Shown in pieces: positions 48,501 to 61,261 of a stretch of 64,000 nt of DNA. Numbering within the stretch: the stretch's first letter is position 1; every line of letters starts with the position of its first letter. Under the pieces are notes generated by a model. That model did not search any database, was not told the origin of the DNA, and was given only the letters and a program-made list of their open reading frames with translations. The stretch is from Theobroma cacao. Lineage: Eukaryota > Streptophyta > Magnoliopsida > Malvales > Malvaceae. The position numbers were made by a program, and so were the translations under genes. The stretch spans positions 7,496,959-7,560,958 of the forward strand of contig NC_030855.1 in NCBI RefSeq assembly GCF_000208745.1. Direction: 5' to 3'.

Positions 48501-49736
48501 TTTTTTTTTTCAAGAGCAACACAATCTTCATATGATATTAGTTTAATTTATTGTCGAAATAAAATGGTTAAACTCTTTTTTTTTTGTTTTATTATTTTTT
48601 TAAAAAATAAATAATATTAAAAGTTGAATTTAATATCTCTATTCAATCTTATCATACCTTTATCCCTTGTCTTACATCAAGTGATCCCTTTTTCTTTTTA
48701 CAATTTTGCTACTGGCATGATTGCGTGGATCAATATTACTAACAAAAATTTGTGAGTTTGCTTTGATTTATGGCATTTTCCATTTAAAAGAGAGGAGATT
48801 CGGTGTGTTGGCGCTCAGAGCTTTCCGTTTCATTTCATCCATCCGTTTTGGGAGACAATTGTGTGGGTCATCCCCAAGCTTACTATATGGGTGATTTTTT
48901 TAAAAAATTCTATTAAAACATAAAAATTCTCATGTTCCAAAACACTTAATGCTGACTAATTAGGAAATACATTATTAAATTTTCATGATATAATCCAAGG
49001 GTAATGTGAGAAGTGAATCTGTTGTTTAAAAAGTTGAAAATTTTGAACTGGTGGTGGAGTTGTTAATTGAATTGTACTTTCTCCGTCAATCCGCATCATG
49101 CAGTCGAAACCGTGTAGGAATTTAATTTTCAAAGCTGAAAAGGGTACGACTTACTCAGATGGATGGCTCCCTCTGCCACATACAACGTCCTTTTCTTCCC
49201 TAATTACCACACTCTTATTTATTTCTATAAATATATTTCTTTGTTAACTTGTTAAAATTGAGCTTTCACTTATAATTGAAAATCCAATCAAGTGGCAAAT
49301 GTGTTGAGAGAAATATATATAATTAAGAAAAAACGTTAGTTTTATGTTAATCATCTAATTGCCTAATATTTCTAATTATATAAATTACTTAATTACAATA
49401 GGATTATACTACAATACTATTAATTAATTAAAATTAAATTATAAATAATATTACAGCTTTGATTCAATAATATTAAAATTGTTTCTTCTCTTAACAAAAG
49501 CGGGACGAAAAGAAAAAAAAAATGGCACAAACTGATTAAAAAGCTTAATCTGAGGCACAATATCAAAGGTTAATATTAATATTCAATGTGCAATTTTTCA
49601 TTTTCGCTATTAGATATTCAGCATTACTCTAAGTAAGAAACACCTAATCCCACCTACTAAAAAAAGGAAAAAAACACTAGGAAAACAGAAAACGAAATTC
49701 ATCTAATTCCCTGATATTTATTCCCGCACGTGACAT
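45546..49736. other. Intergenic, AT-rich, no gene seen
   Basis: 4.2 kb with only short chance ORFs. A (TTA)n microsatellite lies at about 46015-46040. Local repeats of a TCTAATTAGAT-like word occur at 48340-48450. Nothing splice-consistent found. The right end is the 3' flank of the B-box gene, with a CACGTG G-box at 49727-49732. Confidence 0.5.
46015..46040. repeat. (TTA)n microsatellite
   Basis: Seven to eight ATT units following a poly(T) run. Confidence 0.85.
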
Positions 49737-50492
49737 TCAAACATTACACTCAGCCCATCCTTCTTCCAAGTCCTGACTGATTCTCCTCCTCAACCTCATC
49801 ACACGTGCCACCCTTGGTTCCACCGCCACGATCAGCTTCGCCGGCACACCAGACAGCTCCTCGAGCCTCTTCAGGTTCTGCCACGAGGCCAGCGACCTGT
49901 CCCCACTCATCCTTAGCCCCACCCAAAACGCCGCTGCCAAGCTCACCCTGAACGGCAGCGCCGCCAACCGCTCTAAACACAATTGCAACGCGGACGTCGC
50001 CGTAGGCACCACGGACTGACGGTTCACCGCTAGCTTCTTGCACCAAACAGCGAAAACACCCTCCAACTTATTATTCGTATTCGGAACCTCGGAAACGGAG
50101 GGGGAGGAAGAATGGCTTGGCTTGGTGGATCTTGATCTCACGAGTATCCTTTTGGGTTCGAAATCTGTGGAGGAAGATTCATTGGTAGAAAGACAATCGG
50201 AAGAAGAGGATGAGAGAGTGGAAGAAGCCATTAGGTTGGTGTTATGAGAAGAGCAAGGTTTGCAAAGATGGGTGGTTTGGAACATTAGGTGGGATGGAGG
50301 ACCCCAGATGGGTTTCTGGCAAAAAGAAGATTTACAGTTTGTACAGAGAATGTTACGGAGATGACGAGCAACGAGAAAGTTGGCTTGGTGAACCTTGTCG
50401 TCGCACTGCCAACAGAGAAATGCAGCGTCTGCCAAACAGTAAACAAAGGCTTCTTCTTGGCATAGCTCGCAAAGCTTGCCTGCACTTTTCAT
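49737..50492 (-). CDS. BBX32: BBX32-like single B-box zinc-finger protein, intronless
   Basis: One open frame of 251 codons. Residues 8-44 form one B-box with ligands C8, C11, C19, D22, C27, C30, H35 and H44 (LCELCQEEAFVYC...DAAFLCWQCDDKVH); no second B-box or CCT domain. The middle is Ser-rich. The C-terminal half (VFAVWCKKLAVNRQ, VSLAAAFWVGLRM, WQNLKRLEELSGVPA, EEGWAECNV) matches the Arabidopsis BBX32 layout, including the WQNLK block and the EEGWAE end. Arabidopsis BBX32 is a nuclear regulator that binds other BBX proteins and restrains light-dependent development. Length is close to the family's about 225-250. GC content is clearly above the surroundings. Symbol given by resemblance to Arabidopsis only. 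Confidence 0.92.
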   Translation of the reverse strand: MKSAGKLCELCQEEAFVYCLADAAFLCWQCDDKVHQANFLVARHLRNILCTNCKSSFCQKPIWGPPSHLMFQTTHLCKPCSSHNTNLMASSTLSSSSSDCLSTNESSSTDFEPKRILVRSRSTKPSHSSSPSVSEVPNTNNKLEGVFAVWCKKLAVNRQSVVPTATSALQLCLERLAALPFRVSLAAAFWVGLRMSGDRSLASWQNLKRLEELSGVPAKLIVAVEPRVARVMRLRRRISQDLEEGWAECNV

Positions 50493-51240
50493 TTTTGTTC
50501 TTCTTTAGGTAAAATTAATGGGTGGTTGTTGCTAGAGAGGGGGAGGGGAAAGAAGTTGGTTTTATCACTGCAGAGAAATGACGACGGGAGAGAGAATTCA
50601 GGGAGAGTGAGAAAGAGAGAGATCGAAGGGGAAACCACGAGATTCTATATGGCTGGCTTTATTGCCAAAAGGATTCTAGCACTGGAATGGGAAGGACAAT
50701 TTAAAAAACACAAGAAAGAAAGAAACGGGAGATTTAGGGAGGGAGAGATTTGAGGAGAGAAAGAAAAAAAAAAAAGAAGAAGAGAAAAGGAGAGAGCGAT
50801 GTTTGGGGAGAGAGATAGGCGGTGGAGAGAAACTGCGTGGAAGAGAAATGGAAATCAATAAACAAATACAGATGTAAGAGCGAGAAAGCATTTAGAAACT
50901 CGGAATTGAGATTTGTGTGGTTTTTGTGCTTCTTAGCATTACAAAATAAATAAATAAAAGCCTTTTTTTTATTTATTTATTGGGTAATTGGTTGGGTGGA
51001 ATCATGAATGGAGGAGTATTTACGCTCAGCCTCTTGTTTTCTGGTGCTCCTTCCCTTCGCCTGTCCACAAAAACCTCGTTTCCCTCGAAACACTCAACCA
51101 CATCACGTCTCGTTCTTGCCCCGTCCCCGCTCTCCTCCTGCCCTATCTCTTTCATATTTTTTGCCTCACCCTCCATGCCTCGTCTAATTTTGTATTTCCC
51201 ACCATTTCAACATTCTCTTTCAATTTTACCCCTCCCTTAT
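50493..51240 (-). promoter_or_regulatory. 5' flank of the BBX32-like gene, GA/CT-rich
   Basis: On the minus strand the first 400 bp upstream of the ATG is CT-rich, as in many plant 5' UTRs. Short ORFs on both strands here follow the composition and look non-coding. No defined cis-element claimed. Confidence 0.4.
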
Positions 51241-53739
51241 ATTTAAAATCTTTGTTAATCATTATTAATAGATTGATGACTTGATAATGTTTAACTTACT
51301 GATACTATGCTAACTTACATATAAAAGCTTTTGTTTTGACACACTATATGTTAGATATTTTTATTCAATCTTTAATGGGATATTAGTTTAAAATGCTAGT
51401 AGAGTTAATCGATAATATAATTTTTTTATATGATAAATACACTTCAAAGGTAAAGAATTTTTAGTGAATAGAAAATTTTGACCATCAAGTAATACTGTGA
51501 TAAGAGAGATGTAATATTCAAGAAAGAAATGTGATCTCCATTTTTTAGGATTTCATAGAATTGTCGGAATGTGAAAAAAAGGTGAGGGAAACACTAGGTT
51601 GCATGATATAAAGAGTATTTCATGGATTTAAACACTAATAAGTCTAAAAGTTGGGTTTGTTTCGAGACTCGAATTTAGTATTTTTGCTTATAAGTGTTTT
51701 CTCTTTTTTATAAACTCTACATTATTGTAATTGATTTTCTTATTCTTTCAAACACGTACGTACTAAATATTGAATCACGTTATCTATAATTTTGGTGTGT
51801 TTGAATTATTTTCGTGTTGATCTAATTATTGAATATGTTCCTACTTGAAATCATAACATACATACATACATACATACACACACACACACTTGAAATCTAA
51901 TTTTTAAGGTAAAATATGTTTAATTTAACCTTTTATTTTAACGAATTAATCAAACATTATATTCTTGTTGATTTTCTACAAGTCAATATTACATAAGTAG
52001 GGACTTTTAAGCAGTTGATCTAAATGATAATGGTACAAAAAATAAGGTACTAAGATTCTAAAATTTGTCAAGGTATTTTATTATTCTTAAGTGCCACAAT
52101 TATTTTAATTATTTTTATTAATTAATAATTAAAACTACCCAATAAAAGAAGCTTAAAATGGAATACATCGTCATTGAAGCCATACTTATTAATCTCATAG
52201 ATTCACAAAGAAAAAAATAAATTATCTTTTTAGTTATTTAACTTTTTGAATTTTTTTTTGTTTTATTCCTCAATTTTTTTAAAAAAATAATGTTCTAATC
52301 ACCAATATTTATAAGTATTATTGTTTTGATGATTCAAACATGAAAAAATAATAGACCTTTGACTTGACATTTCATATCAATTGCTCTGTCTTATGATCAT
52401 GTCCATGTAAGAATAAAAGAATTAATAAAAATAAACTAAAAATTTTCTATAAAATATTTCCTTTTTACCATGTGGGCATGGTCTGGTAGGACATTAAATA
52501 ATCAAAACAATAACACTTATAAGCGTTAGTAATCAAAATGTTATTTTTGAAAATCAAGTGATCAAAATATAAAATCTCAAAAAATTAAGTGATCAAAAAG
52601 ATAATTTATATAAAGGTAAATTTATAGCAATTTTGGTCATTTTAAAAGACATATAAATACTTTTCAACTCATTTTATAGTAATAAGTACCATAAATAAAC
52701 TAGGAGTAGTTATTGATTAGAATAAACTTTTTTTTTTGTAAGCCATACATTTTACACCATTACATGTGTTTCATGCTATAGTTATTTATCTCCTCCAAGA
52801 AACAATATATCATATTTACATCGTGTATTTGCTCTCCGTCATATTTTTTTTTATTTTTTGGGCTTCTTATTTGAAAATTCTATTTATTTTCCTTTTTGAA
52901 CACAAAAAGTTATTTTCTAAAAAATATTTATATACATTTTTTATTTGTAGCGTTAAAAGTCAGTAAATAATATTATAAAAAATTTAAAATTCTAATGTAA
53001 ATTTTTTAGATTCAAACTTTTTCTTAAATCGAATGCTAAATAAAATGTGATTTAAAATAGGACAATTAAATTATATATGTAATAGACTTGTAAATCTCAA
53101 TTAGATCGCATTTATATATTTGTTTGTGTGAATTTCTTTTCAATCTATAAAAAAAAAAAGGATAAAAAGAAACGATGGTCATAAATGAAAGGAATGTTGA
53201 CGTTTGGAGGAAAGAAAAGAATAATTAAGAAGTTGATGGTCGTCAGTGAAAATTACTGAATTTGGGAGGCTACGTATAAAAATATATGAAAAAAGGTCAA
53301 TATGTGGTTGGGCTTCCAAAATATCTAAGGCTTTGGAAGGGAAAGTGAGACCCACACCAGTAGCCAGTGGTCCACAAGGCCAATCCTCTGCCAAGAATTG
53401 CCAAAGACTTTCATTAGACCACCACGTGTCAATCTTTAACTACGTCTTCATTATGAATTCGTGTCTCTGGTGATTGTGTCAATACACAGTTCACACATAC
53501 AAATTCTTATTTACGCATCTTGTTGACTTAATTAATTAACAATTACTGAATTGGTAATCTTGATTTTTTTAATTAAAGGAAGAAAATTTGAATTTTATTA
53601 TTTAAATATAGAATTATGTATTAATTAATAAATCAAATACTTGAATATAATTAATAACTTTCATCCCTTACAAATTAAAAGAAACAAAATAATAGGTTAA
53701 GTCAATCCAAAATGAAAAGCATAATATTTGAATTTTTTT
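51241..53739. other. Intergenic, AT-rich, no gene seen
   Basis: Only chance ORFs. Contains an (ACAT)n(AC)n microsatellite at about 51856-51889. The stretch 53170-53470 is less AT-rich with a short open frame on each strand, neither recognisable. Confidence 0.45.
51856..51889. repeat. (ACAT)n(AC)n microsatellite
   Basis: Five CATA units followed by about six CA units. Confidence 0.9.
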
Positions 53740-54115
53740 AATTATTTAAAAAATTTAAATAAATTGTTATTTTTTATTATATATAATTAAATTTTTATAT
53801 TTTTATTTTTAATTATATAAATTCTTATAATTAATAATTGAGTAATAATCATTAATTAAAATAGTAATTGTAATTTTATGTTTATATTGATGTGATATAA
53901 AAAGTAAAAATATCATTTGACAATATCGTATCAAAATATCAATTTATCATTATTTATTTGATGAATTAGTATATTATGTTAATTTGGTACTTATGATAAG
54001 TAATATTTTAATGAATAATAATTAATTATTAATTAAATATAAAAATTTATTTAATTTAAAATAAAAATAAAATATAATAAAAAATAATAATTTATTCAAA
54101 ATTGTTAAAAATAAT
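53740..54115. repeat. Dispersed AT-rich repeat, copy 3
   Basis: Resembles 14196-14580 and 41090-41640: TTATTTAAAAAATTTAAATAAATTG, TTCTTATAATTAATAATTGAGTAATA, and the TTTATTTAATTTAAAATAAAA tail. More degenerate than the other two. Confidence 0.5.
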
Positions 54116-55267
54116 TTAAAAACTTTAAAGTATTAGTTAAATATATGAACACTCCACCATTTGTCTTTGTCTTGTAGTGATTTTAATATTCTAAATAGAG
54201 TGGCGGACGCAGACTCAAAATTGAAGGAGGTTGATTAGATAAATGAGGCAGGATTCATAGCGGAAGATGGGCCCCTACAAAACAGTAAATAGTGACGTGG
54301 AAAATCTGTACCGACAAATACGACTGTGGTCTCGATTTTCAGCCACAACTACGAATCCATGGCAGATGTTTCTTTTTGTTCAGAAGGAATCATGCAGATA
54401 CCACAGAAGAATTGTAAATTACTTGTGAAAGCGAGGGGTCACCGACACGTGCCGAGAAAGAAGAGGTTGGAGCTGGCGGCTCATAGGCGACCACGCAGCA
54501 TCTAGCGGTGGTTGTTGCATAGAGATGGCGTGACTGGAATGATTTAGTGGTACCCACTCTAATGGAAACCCATGCCTTTTTTTTACAAAAAAAAGAAAAT
54601 GAAAAAGTGCAAAACTCTACAACCTGGTGAGTTTGACTTCCATCTCTACGGCTGGCTGGTGCCATATCAAAATCAATCAGATAAAACACACAAGTATGTA
54701 GTGAAGGATTACTCAATTGATACCAGATTACATTAATTGAATACGAGTGTCAAGGTGTATCAAATGGAATTTGATCCTTTTATCATTTACTTGTTCAAAT
54801 TCATACATAGGTGAAAAATTAACATAGACAGATGTAGAGACACAAATATTGTTTAAGCTCTAAGGATTAATCGAGTCAAGTTACTTTATTTTGAGTTACT
54901 CTTAATTTTTGATTTGGTGCAATTGCTGTATAACCGAGCATGATTTGCATTGTTGATTTTGAGCTCGAACTCAAATCGCTTAATTAATGAGTTTATCAAT
55001 TGTAATGGACTTAATTTGCTTTTTTGTTTGGGACCTTTAAGACTAAAAAGGCTAATATACGCTCCAAATAAAAGCCTCCTCATCCCTTCTCACCCATATG
55101 ATCAACTGGTGGCCACTACAACCATCACCAGCTTAGAATCTTGAGCTAGTCTTCACTGCAACTATCACCACCCTAACAAACTCGTTTTCCCTAATATCTT
55201 TGTTTACTTTTGAGTTCGATTCCTTAGCTGTTGTTGCCATCGTATTCGACGCTGCTTTCACCATATC
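54116..55267. other. Intergenic, one weak ORF
   Basis: A 108-codon open frame on the minus strand (54716-54390, MSNPSLHTCVFYLIDFDMAP) has no recognisable domain, and I treat it as uncertain. No other gene signal. Confidence 0.3.
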
Positions 55268-56214
55268 GTTACTACAAAGAAAAAAAGAATAGAAATTTTA
55301 TTGACGAAAATTTTCATCGACATATAGTCGGAAATACCTTTGTTGGTAACAACCTATTCGTCGGTATTTATCTTTTCAAATGATAATTTTTGACGACTAC
55401 TTTTCGTCAATAATTTGATCGGTGAAGTAATGAATCCGTCGGTAATATGTTTGATAGATTTTTTCTTTTACCTCATTGGTAAAGAAGTGGATCCGTCGGT
55501 ATTTTCGTCAATATTCTTAGTAACAATAATTAAAAAATAAATATAAAAATACTAATGGAAAGCATAAGATTTCATTTCATATTTAGATTTCAAATGAATA
55601 ATAGAAGTTAAAATAAATAATATTATGAAAAAATATTTATTTTTAATAAAATATAATACAAATTGTATTAGTCGATATACAATAAAAAAAAAAAAACAAA
55701 TCCCATTGTTCCACAATCCACAATATGCCTAAATCATACAAATTTAAGTACTACTATCGTCATTCGATCGTGCCTCCTCACTATTAGACAAGTTTGGCTA
55801 CTATGATGAAAACCCGGAGTGTTGTGCTGGTGTCACAAACTGGAGGATTTGTGCAATGTTTGACTTCATATTTAACATCTCATTGCCAATGGAGTTGATT
55901 TTTACTTTCAGTGCTTTGTAGTTCCTTGAGATTTGACTAAGTAGCGATTGTAAGGTTGTCGGAAGGGGTTGGATCGCAAACGGACCCAACGTCTGAGGTC
56001 CACCAAGTATTGATGTAGTTGACACCCTGTTGCTAAACTTGTAGACGTGCGTCTGAGTGGTCTATGAGCGTCTAATAGCCTCCATCCATGCTTGTGAATT
56101 CAACTTCGGTTGGGAATATGGCTCTTGATTGTACTTTTGTGATAGTACAAAATATATGTGTCATGACCAAAACCTCGGGGGCCATGACCGGTGCAAGAGT
56201 ATGATGGGAAATTC
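55268..56214. mobile_element. CACTA (En/Spm-like) element fragment
   Basis: Starts with TACTACAAAGAAAAAAAG, one base off the CACTACAAAAA-type terminus. It is followed within 250 bp by many subterminal words in both orientations (CGTCGGTA, TTTTCGTCAATA, GACGAAAATTTTCATCGAC), typical of plant CACTA ends. At 56025-55801 (minus) a 74-codon frame (MSTTSILGGPQTLGPFAIQP) plus an upstream frame resembles a plant transposase-associated C-terminal tail, but that is uncertain. The far end was not found; a solo LTR is inserted at 56215. Confidence 0.55.
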
Positions 56215-59200
56215 TGTCACGACCCGGAACCTCCCTCAGGCCCATGACAATCGCCGTGACGTCCCGATTGACACTCATTATCCGGAATGCCAACGGGAAC
56301 CCCGCAAGACTTACATATCAGTTTCTTTCCTTTCCTGTGAGCAATCATTGTTAAATATCGAGTTTTTAGAGAATATATACTATTTTAGATCAAAAACAAT
56401 CAAAATAAAATTTTCGCCACACAGGGGTATTTTGGTCATTTTTTTCTCAAAAATTTCGAAACTGGCTAAAACGTAATATACAAGTACAAAACACATAATT
56501 CATATTCAAAATGAGTTTAAAAGTCTAAAATCTTCATTTAAAACGAAATTACGGTTATTTGAATATAATAAGAAAATAAAAGAAATATTAAGGAAAATAT
56601 TCTATTTTCTTATAAAACAATATTTATAGAGTTATACGTGAATAATTTTTATAGCGTAAAAGCTAAATAAATTTATACATACTGAAATACAGTAAGCCAA
56701 AATATTTAATTTAATTTACAATAACAAGAGGGCCCCCGAATAAACAAAAGTAAAGAGGACTGTGAACCTACGGTTTGGAAAATGCAGATCCAATGGTAGT
56801 CCTCGATGAGATCAGCTATCTACAGTCTATACTGAACCTGAAATGGGTGGAAAGGAGTTGGGTGAGATTTTGCAATCCCAATGAGTAAACAGACATTATC
56901 ATAAATATCTAAAGGCGAGTAAAATGGAGGCAAGTTTAAACAACAAATTTCAACCCATTTCATAATGTTTTCAATTTATTTCTTAAACCATAAAATATTT
57001 GTAATTTACCAAAACAGTTGTTAAGGCTTATGTCTTTTATTAAAACAAGGCTCAAGCCAAAACTAATCCTCGGGGATACCTTGGCCGAGGCATCTAACCG
57101 AGTCCGCCAAGGGTGTTAAAATATTCACACGTGAAACACATTTTTATTTTTAAAACCAGCCGTTCCTTGGCGTTGGCCGAGTTACACATTCACGTGGGGG
57201 TTCGACGTGAAGTGAGCTCTAATACTACCCCGGGAGTTACCCTCCTCGCCTCTACAACCGGAGTAACTATATAACTGGGTTTACCGTGCCCCTCTAATAG
57301 GCAGTCCACGGAAACCCGTCACTGCAGTGACTAACCCACCAATTTTAATAAAATTTCGACAGTATAACGTGGCTTTTATTTATTTATCCAGCCTGCATAG
57401 TAAAAACAACTTACATAAATTTCCCAATGCACTCACAAAATATAGCCACATATACTCATTTCTCATAAGCCATTCCTAGGAAAATATATATTTTTCAAGT
57501 CAATTTGCAGCCTCCAATTACTCAATTTCATAATCAATACAATATATTTTTATTTGTCACATTTATTCCTAAAACATCAAAAATCCCGTTTTAATCTCGT
57601 TTTCATTTCATAAAATACATAAAGGGCATTTAAAAATAAACTCTAGATAATTTACAATAATAATAAGTTTACTCACCGTTTGTACAAACTAAAAGCTTTC
57701 TAAGCGCCCCGATCACTACTCGTCGGGTACGACTTCTTTGCCTTTTCCGGAAGGCTCTCCTCCTAGACACATTACAAAAATTTACACAATTCATCACATT
57801 GATGCTAAATCACTATATAATTAACTTAAATCCTATACTAATGCATGGTATGAAATGCAATAGCCTAAAACGGCTTAAACGCGGTATTAACCTATTTTTG
57901 GCACTTTGCCCGATAAATTGCTAACGCGCTCCATTTTAGCTCTAAATCATCCCATTCTCTCTCCAACATTTCTAACCATTAAATATCAGCCAATAACCTT
58001 CTAAAAACAACAAAATCAGCTCACTCCCTTCCTTGGAAAATTCGGCCAAAAATGGGACATTAACTCGGTTAATTTTCTACTTTGTTTTTCTATCACGTTT
58101 AATCGTTTTTCATCATTTTCTCTTCATTTTCCTTAGAATAAAATCAATTCATCATCATTGTACAGCATTGAGCATCCAGCCAAGAGTGGGTATTGTGAAA
58201 ATTTAATGATTTCTTGCCCAATTTAATTTCTAAACACATTTAACTAACTAAAACTATCAATTTAACTAAAAATCAAAACCTAAAAATTTCAATTTCTCTC
58301 CCCTAGAATTTCGTCCAGCCCTTGATATCACTTTTTGATCTCTCTCCTCAAGCATGCTAAATGGAAATAAAGGCATAGGAAAGGTAGAAATCAAGCTAAA
58401 ATCGAAAAATCTTACCGTTAGACGCGTAAACGGTCGAAAACCGCGAATTTCCCTTTGAATTTTCTTGTTTCTCTTTGGTTTTTCTTTTTTTCTTCCTTTC
58501 CTCTCTATTTCCTCTCTTTTTCTTCCTTATGGCCGGCCAGCACTCAAAATTTGGGTTTAAATGGCTGACTTTTCATTAAAATAATATTATTTCATTAAAA
58601 AATGCCACATGTCACTTTCCCATTGGCCCATTTTTAAAATTTCATCCATTTGTTTCCAAATTTTCACCATACACTTGTCTCATATATTCATAGCTTAGAT
58701 AAAATTCTCAGACTCATCCAAAGTCTCGGTGGAGTAATTTTTGAAATTTACACTTTTGCCCCCGTAAAAGTCAAAAATTACATTTTTGCCCCAAAAATTG
58801 AAAAATTGCCCATAGACATATTTTTCATCCCTTATACTCATACCATTCTCCAATTTGTCAAATTTGATCTAAATTCTCTCAAAATCTCAAGTTTTGTCCG
58901 TGGGTGGTAAAATTACGATTTTGCCCTTACACTCCAAAAATCACCAGAATTAAACTTTTTCACTTCCTATGAGTAAATTATACTCCAAATAGTTAATCTT
59001 GATCAAAAATTTCACTCCATGATCAAATTATTATCTTAGGTGGCAAAATGACGATTTTGCCCTTGAATATCAAAATTTCTAATTTGACCCCAAATGAACC
59101 CTCGAACTCCGAACAATCATTTTTAGTCATTCCTGAACTATAAAATATTAAATTTCATCCTACAATTCCTATTTGAATTAGTTCGAGGTTAAATCAACTC

Positions 59201-59318
59201 AAGTGTACCGTTAGGTACGATATCGGGTTTCGTATTTTCTTATGTGCTTTCCTAGCATAATAACATGCTACTCAGTGCATGTATGTCATAACATGTATTT
59301 ATAGGGTTGGGTTTTACA
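56215..59318 (-). mobile_element. Solo LTR of the same gypsy-type family (copy B)
   Basis: 3,104 bp, ends TGTCACGACCCGG and GGGTTGGGTTTTACA, flanked by perfect 5-bp duplications AATTC at 56210-56214 and 59319-59323. Homologous along its length to 42540-44981 but about 660 bp longer. It contains the GGGGATACCTTGGCCGAGGC and CTGCAGTGACTAAC blocks also present there, and repeated gene-like TTTTGCCCC/AAATTACCATTTT words. No internal domain. The short open frame at 58650-58910 is non-coding repeat text. Confidence 0.92.
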
Positions 59319-59323
59319 AATTC

Positions 59324-61261
59324 CCTCTTAACCCAAGCAAGCCTCAAATCATATGAATCCAAATATTCAAATTACATCATGGGATGCCTCACCATGAAAT
59401 CATATACAATGTATGTATACTTATATTTATGTATCAAATTTCGACATATATCAATTTGCATGTGTCGTAACATGTCGAGTCCGTGAACTAGACCGCTAGA
59501 CGTGGACGAAAATAAAATAGCTAGGAGTCGCCACTAATCTTTTTTATCTAGGTGTGATTGACCACCTATTAATCGGATTCTAATCAACAAAGTCCTAAAT
59601 TAAGTTTAGGTCTGTTGATATAACTAGAACTGGTCCACGTTTTTCAGAGAAAGGTTCAGGAGTGCGGTTACTCATGGAGAAGGGTTAGCACCTCCGTGAC
59701 GCCCGTTCCATGAACGATACCATTTAATCTTAAGTTATCCTATTATAGCCTACCCTTTATTTTATTCCTATATTTCCTTAATCCTTGCTTATTAGTTAAT
59801 TTTTTATTATGTTAGTTGATTGAGTCTTTTATTTGGTTTTACGAATGCACATGATGCAATAGTAAAATGATGTTATGATTTGTCCAATTTTAAATGATGA
59901 GGTCGACAATCTTTTATTAGAAAATCATTCATAGATCATCCCAACGCTTTGGTGAAGTCTCGAAGTTTTCCTCACCTAGGGATATCTCGGGAAGGACTCG
60001 TCTCTACGAGCTCTTCGAGGAAATCCCATCATCAGAATTCTCGCCTTATTGACAAGTTAAATGTGGCATGCTATGACAAGATAAAATGATGTTATCTATA
60101 TGAACATGTTTATTAATTTAGTTGATTTATAATTCATGTAATAATATGTTTAATAGTTTAGGATGATTTATTACTTTGTTCATATTATTATTTTTTAGCA
60201 ACAATTATTTGAGTTAATGGGTATTGGAGTTTAAAGTTCGGATTTATCCCGACGTTTCGGTGAAAATCCATCTCGGACTCCACACCTAAGAAACCCACCC
60301 GAAAGAGGCAACTCTTGGCCTTTTTTAGGTGGAGTCACTCAAATAACTATTTCATTTTTCTTATAATTTTTATATTTGTATCATGATTTTTTATTATATA
60401 TTTACAAGTATTTAAATATATTTATAATATAAATATTTCTTTCTTTCCTTTTAAACAATGATTATTTAAGTTAATAAGTATTGGAGTATAAAGTTCGAAC
60501 TTATCCCGACACTTCGATGAAAATCCGTCTCGAACTCCGCATGTAAGAAATTCACCCGAAAGAGGCAACTCTTTGCCCCTTTTTAAGTGAAAGTTTATAA
60601 TTGGATCACTCAAAATAATCATTTCATTTTTTATAATAATTATATTTACATTATGTATCTTTATTTATTATATTTATGAATATCTAAATATATTTGTAAT
60701 ATAAATATTTCTTCCTTTCTTTTTTTATCCTATCCTTCTCATTCATTTATTATTATTATTGTTTTTTTATTTATTTTAAATTTTTAATATTAAAATCGAC
60801 ATTCATATTTTATATATATATAAACTTTCCTAACATGATTTAAATTATAACGACAATACATTTAAATTAAGTCAAAATCAATTGAAACAAGCTCACATCA
60901 AAAAGGAGAATTATACCTTTCTTGGGATAGAATCAGCCCAAGGCAACTAAGCCCGCCCCATGAGCCTCTGCTCCTCAATCAAAATGCATCGTTTGGCGCT
61001 TTGCTCAGCTTCCCTTCTCTCCAAAATGCACCAGAGGCAACAGCCACTCCCAAGTGACCAAATAGCGTCGTTTTGAAGCTTTTCAAGGCCTAAGTATAAA
61101 AGCCATTTCCCTTTTTCCACCCTTCATTTCTCCTACCCACTTTCTCTCTCTAGAGGCGTTGGTTCTCTCCTTTCTTTCTAACATTTTTCTTTTTTTTTCT
61201 TTTTCTTGATCGACAGCTCTCCCTTCTCTTTTTTCTTTCCTTCCCTCTTTTCTGATTTAAA
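59324..61261. repeat. Repetitive non-coding region with 257-bp tandem duplication
   Basis: Contains GAGTCCGTGAACTAGACCGC...TAGGAGTCGCCACTAATC and GACGCCCGTTCCATGAACG, text common in plant LTR elements. A block at about 60194-60330 (TATCCCGACGTTTCGGTGAA, CCGAAAGAGGCAACTCT) recurs at about 60451-60590, period 257 bp. Near 61091 AAGTATAAAAGCCATTTCCC followed by a pyrimidine-rich leader looks like a retroelement promoter. No ORF. Confidence 0.5.

Noticed and set aside
49750..50512. Alternative frames on both strands over the BBX32-like gene
   Set aside because: GC-rich shadows; only the minus frame with the B-box and BBX32-type tail resembles a protein.
54390..54716. 108-codon minus-strand open frame
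   Set aside because: No recognisable domain, unusual composition, no splice context. Kept only as a note in the intergenic entry.
59319..59332. AATTCCCTCTTAAC next to the solo LTR read as a reverse polypurine tract
   Set aside because: The first five bases are the right-hand target duplication (AATTC also precedes the LTR at 56210), so the LTR is solo and this is host sequence.
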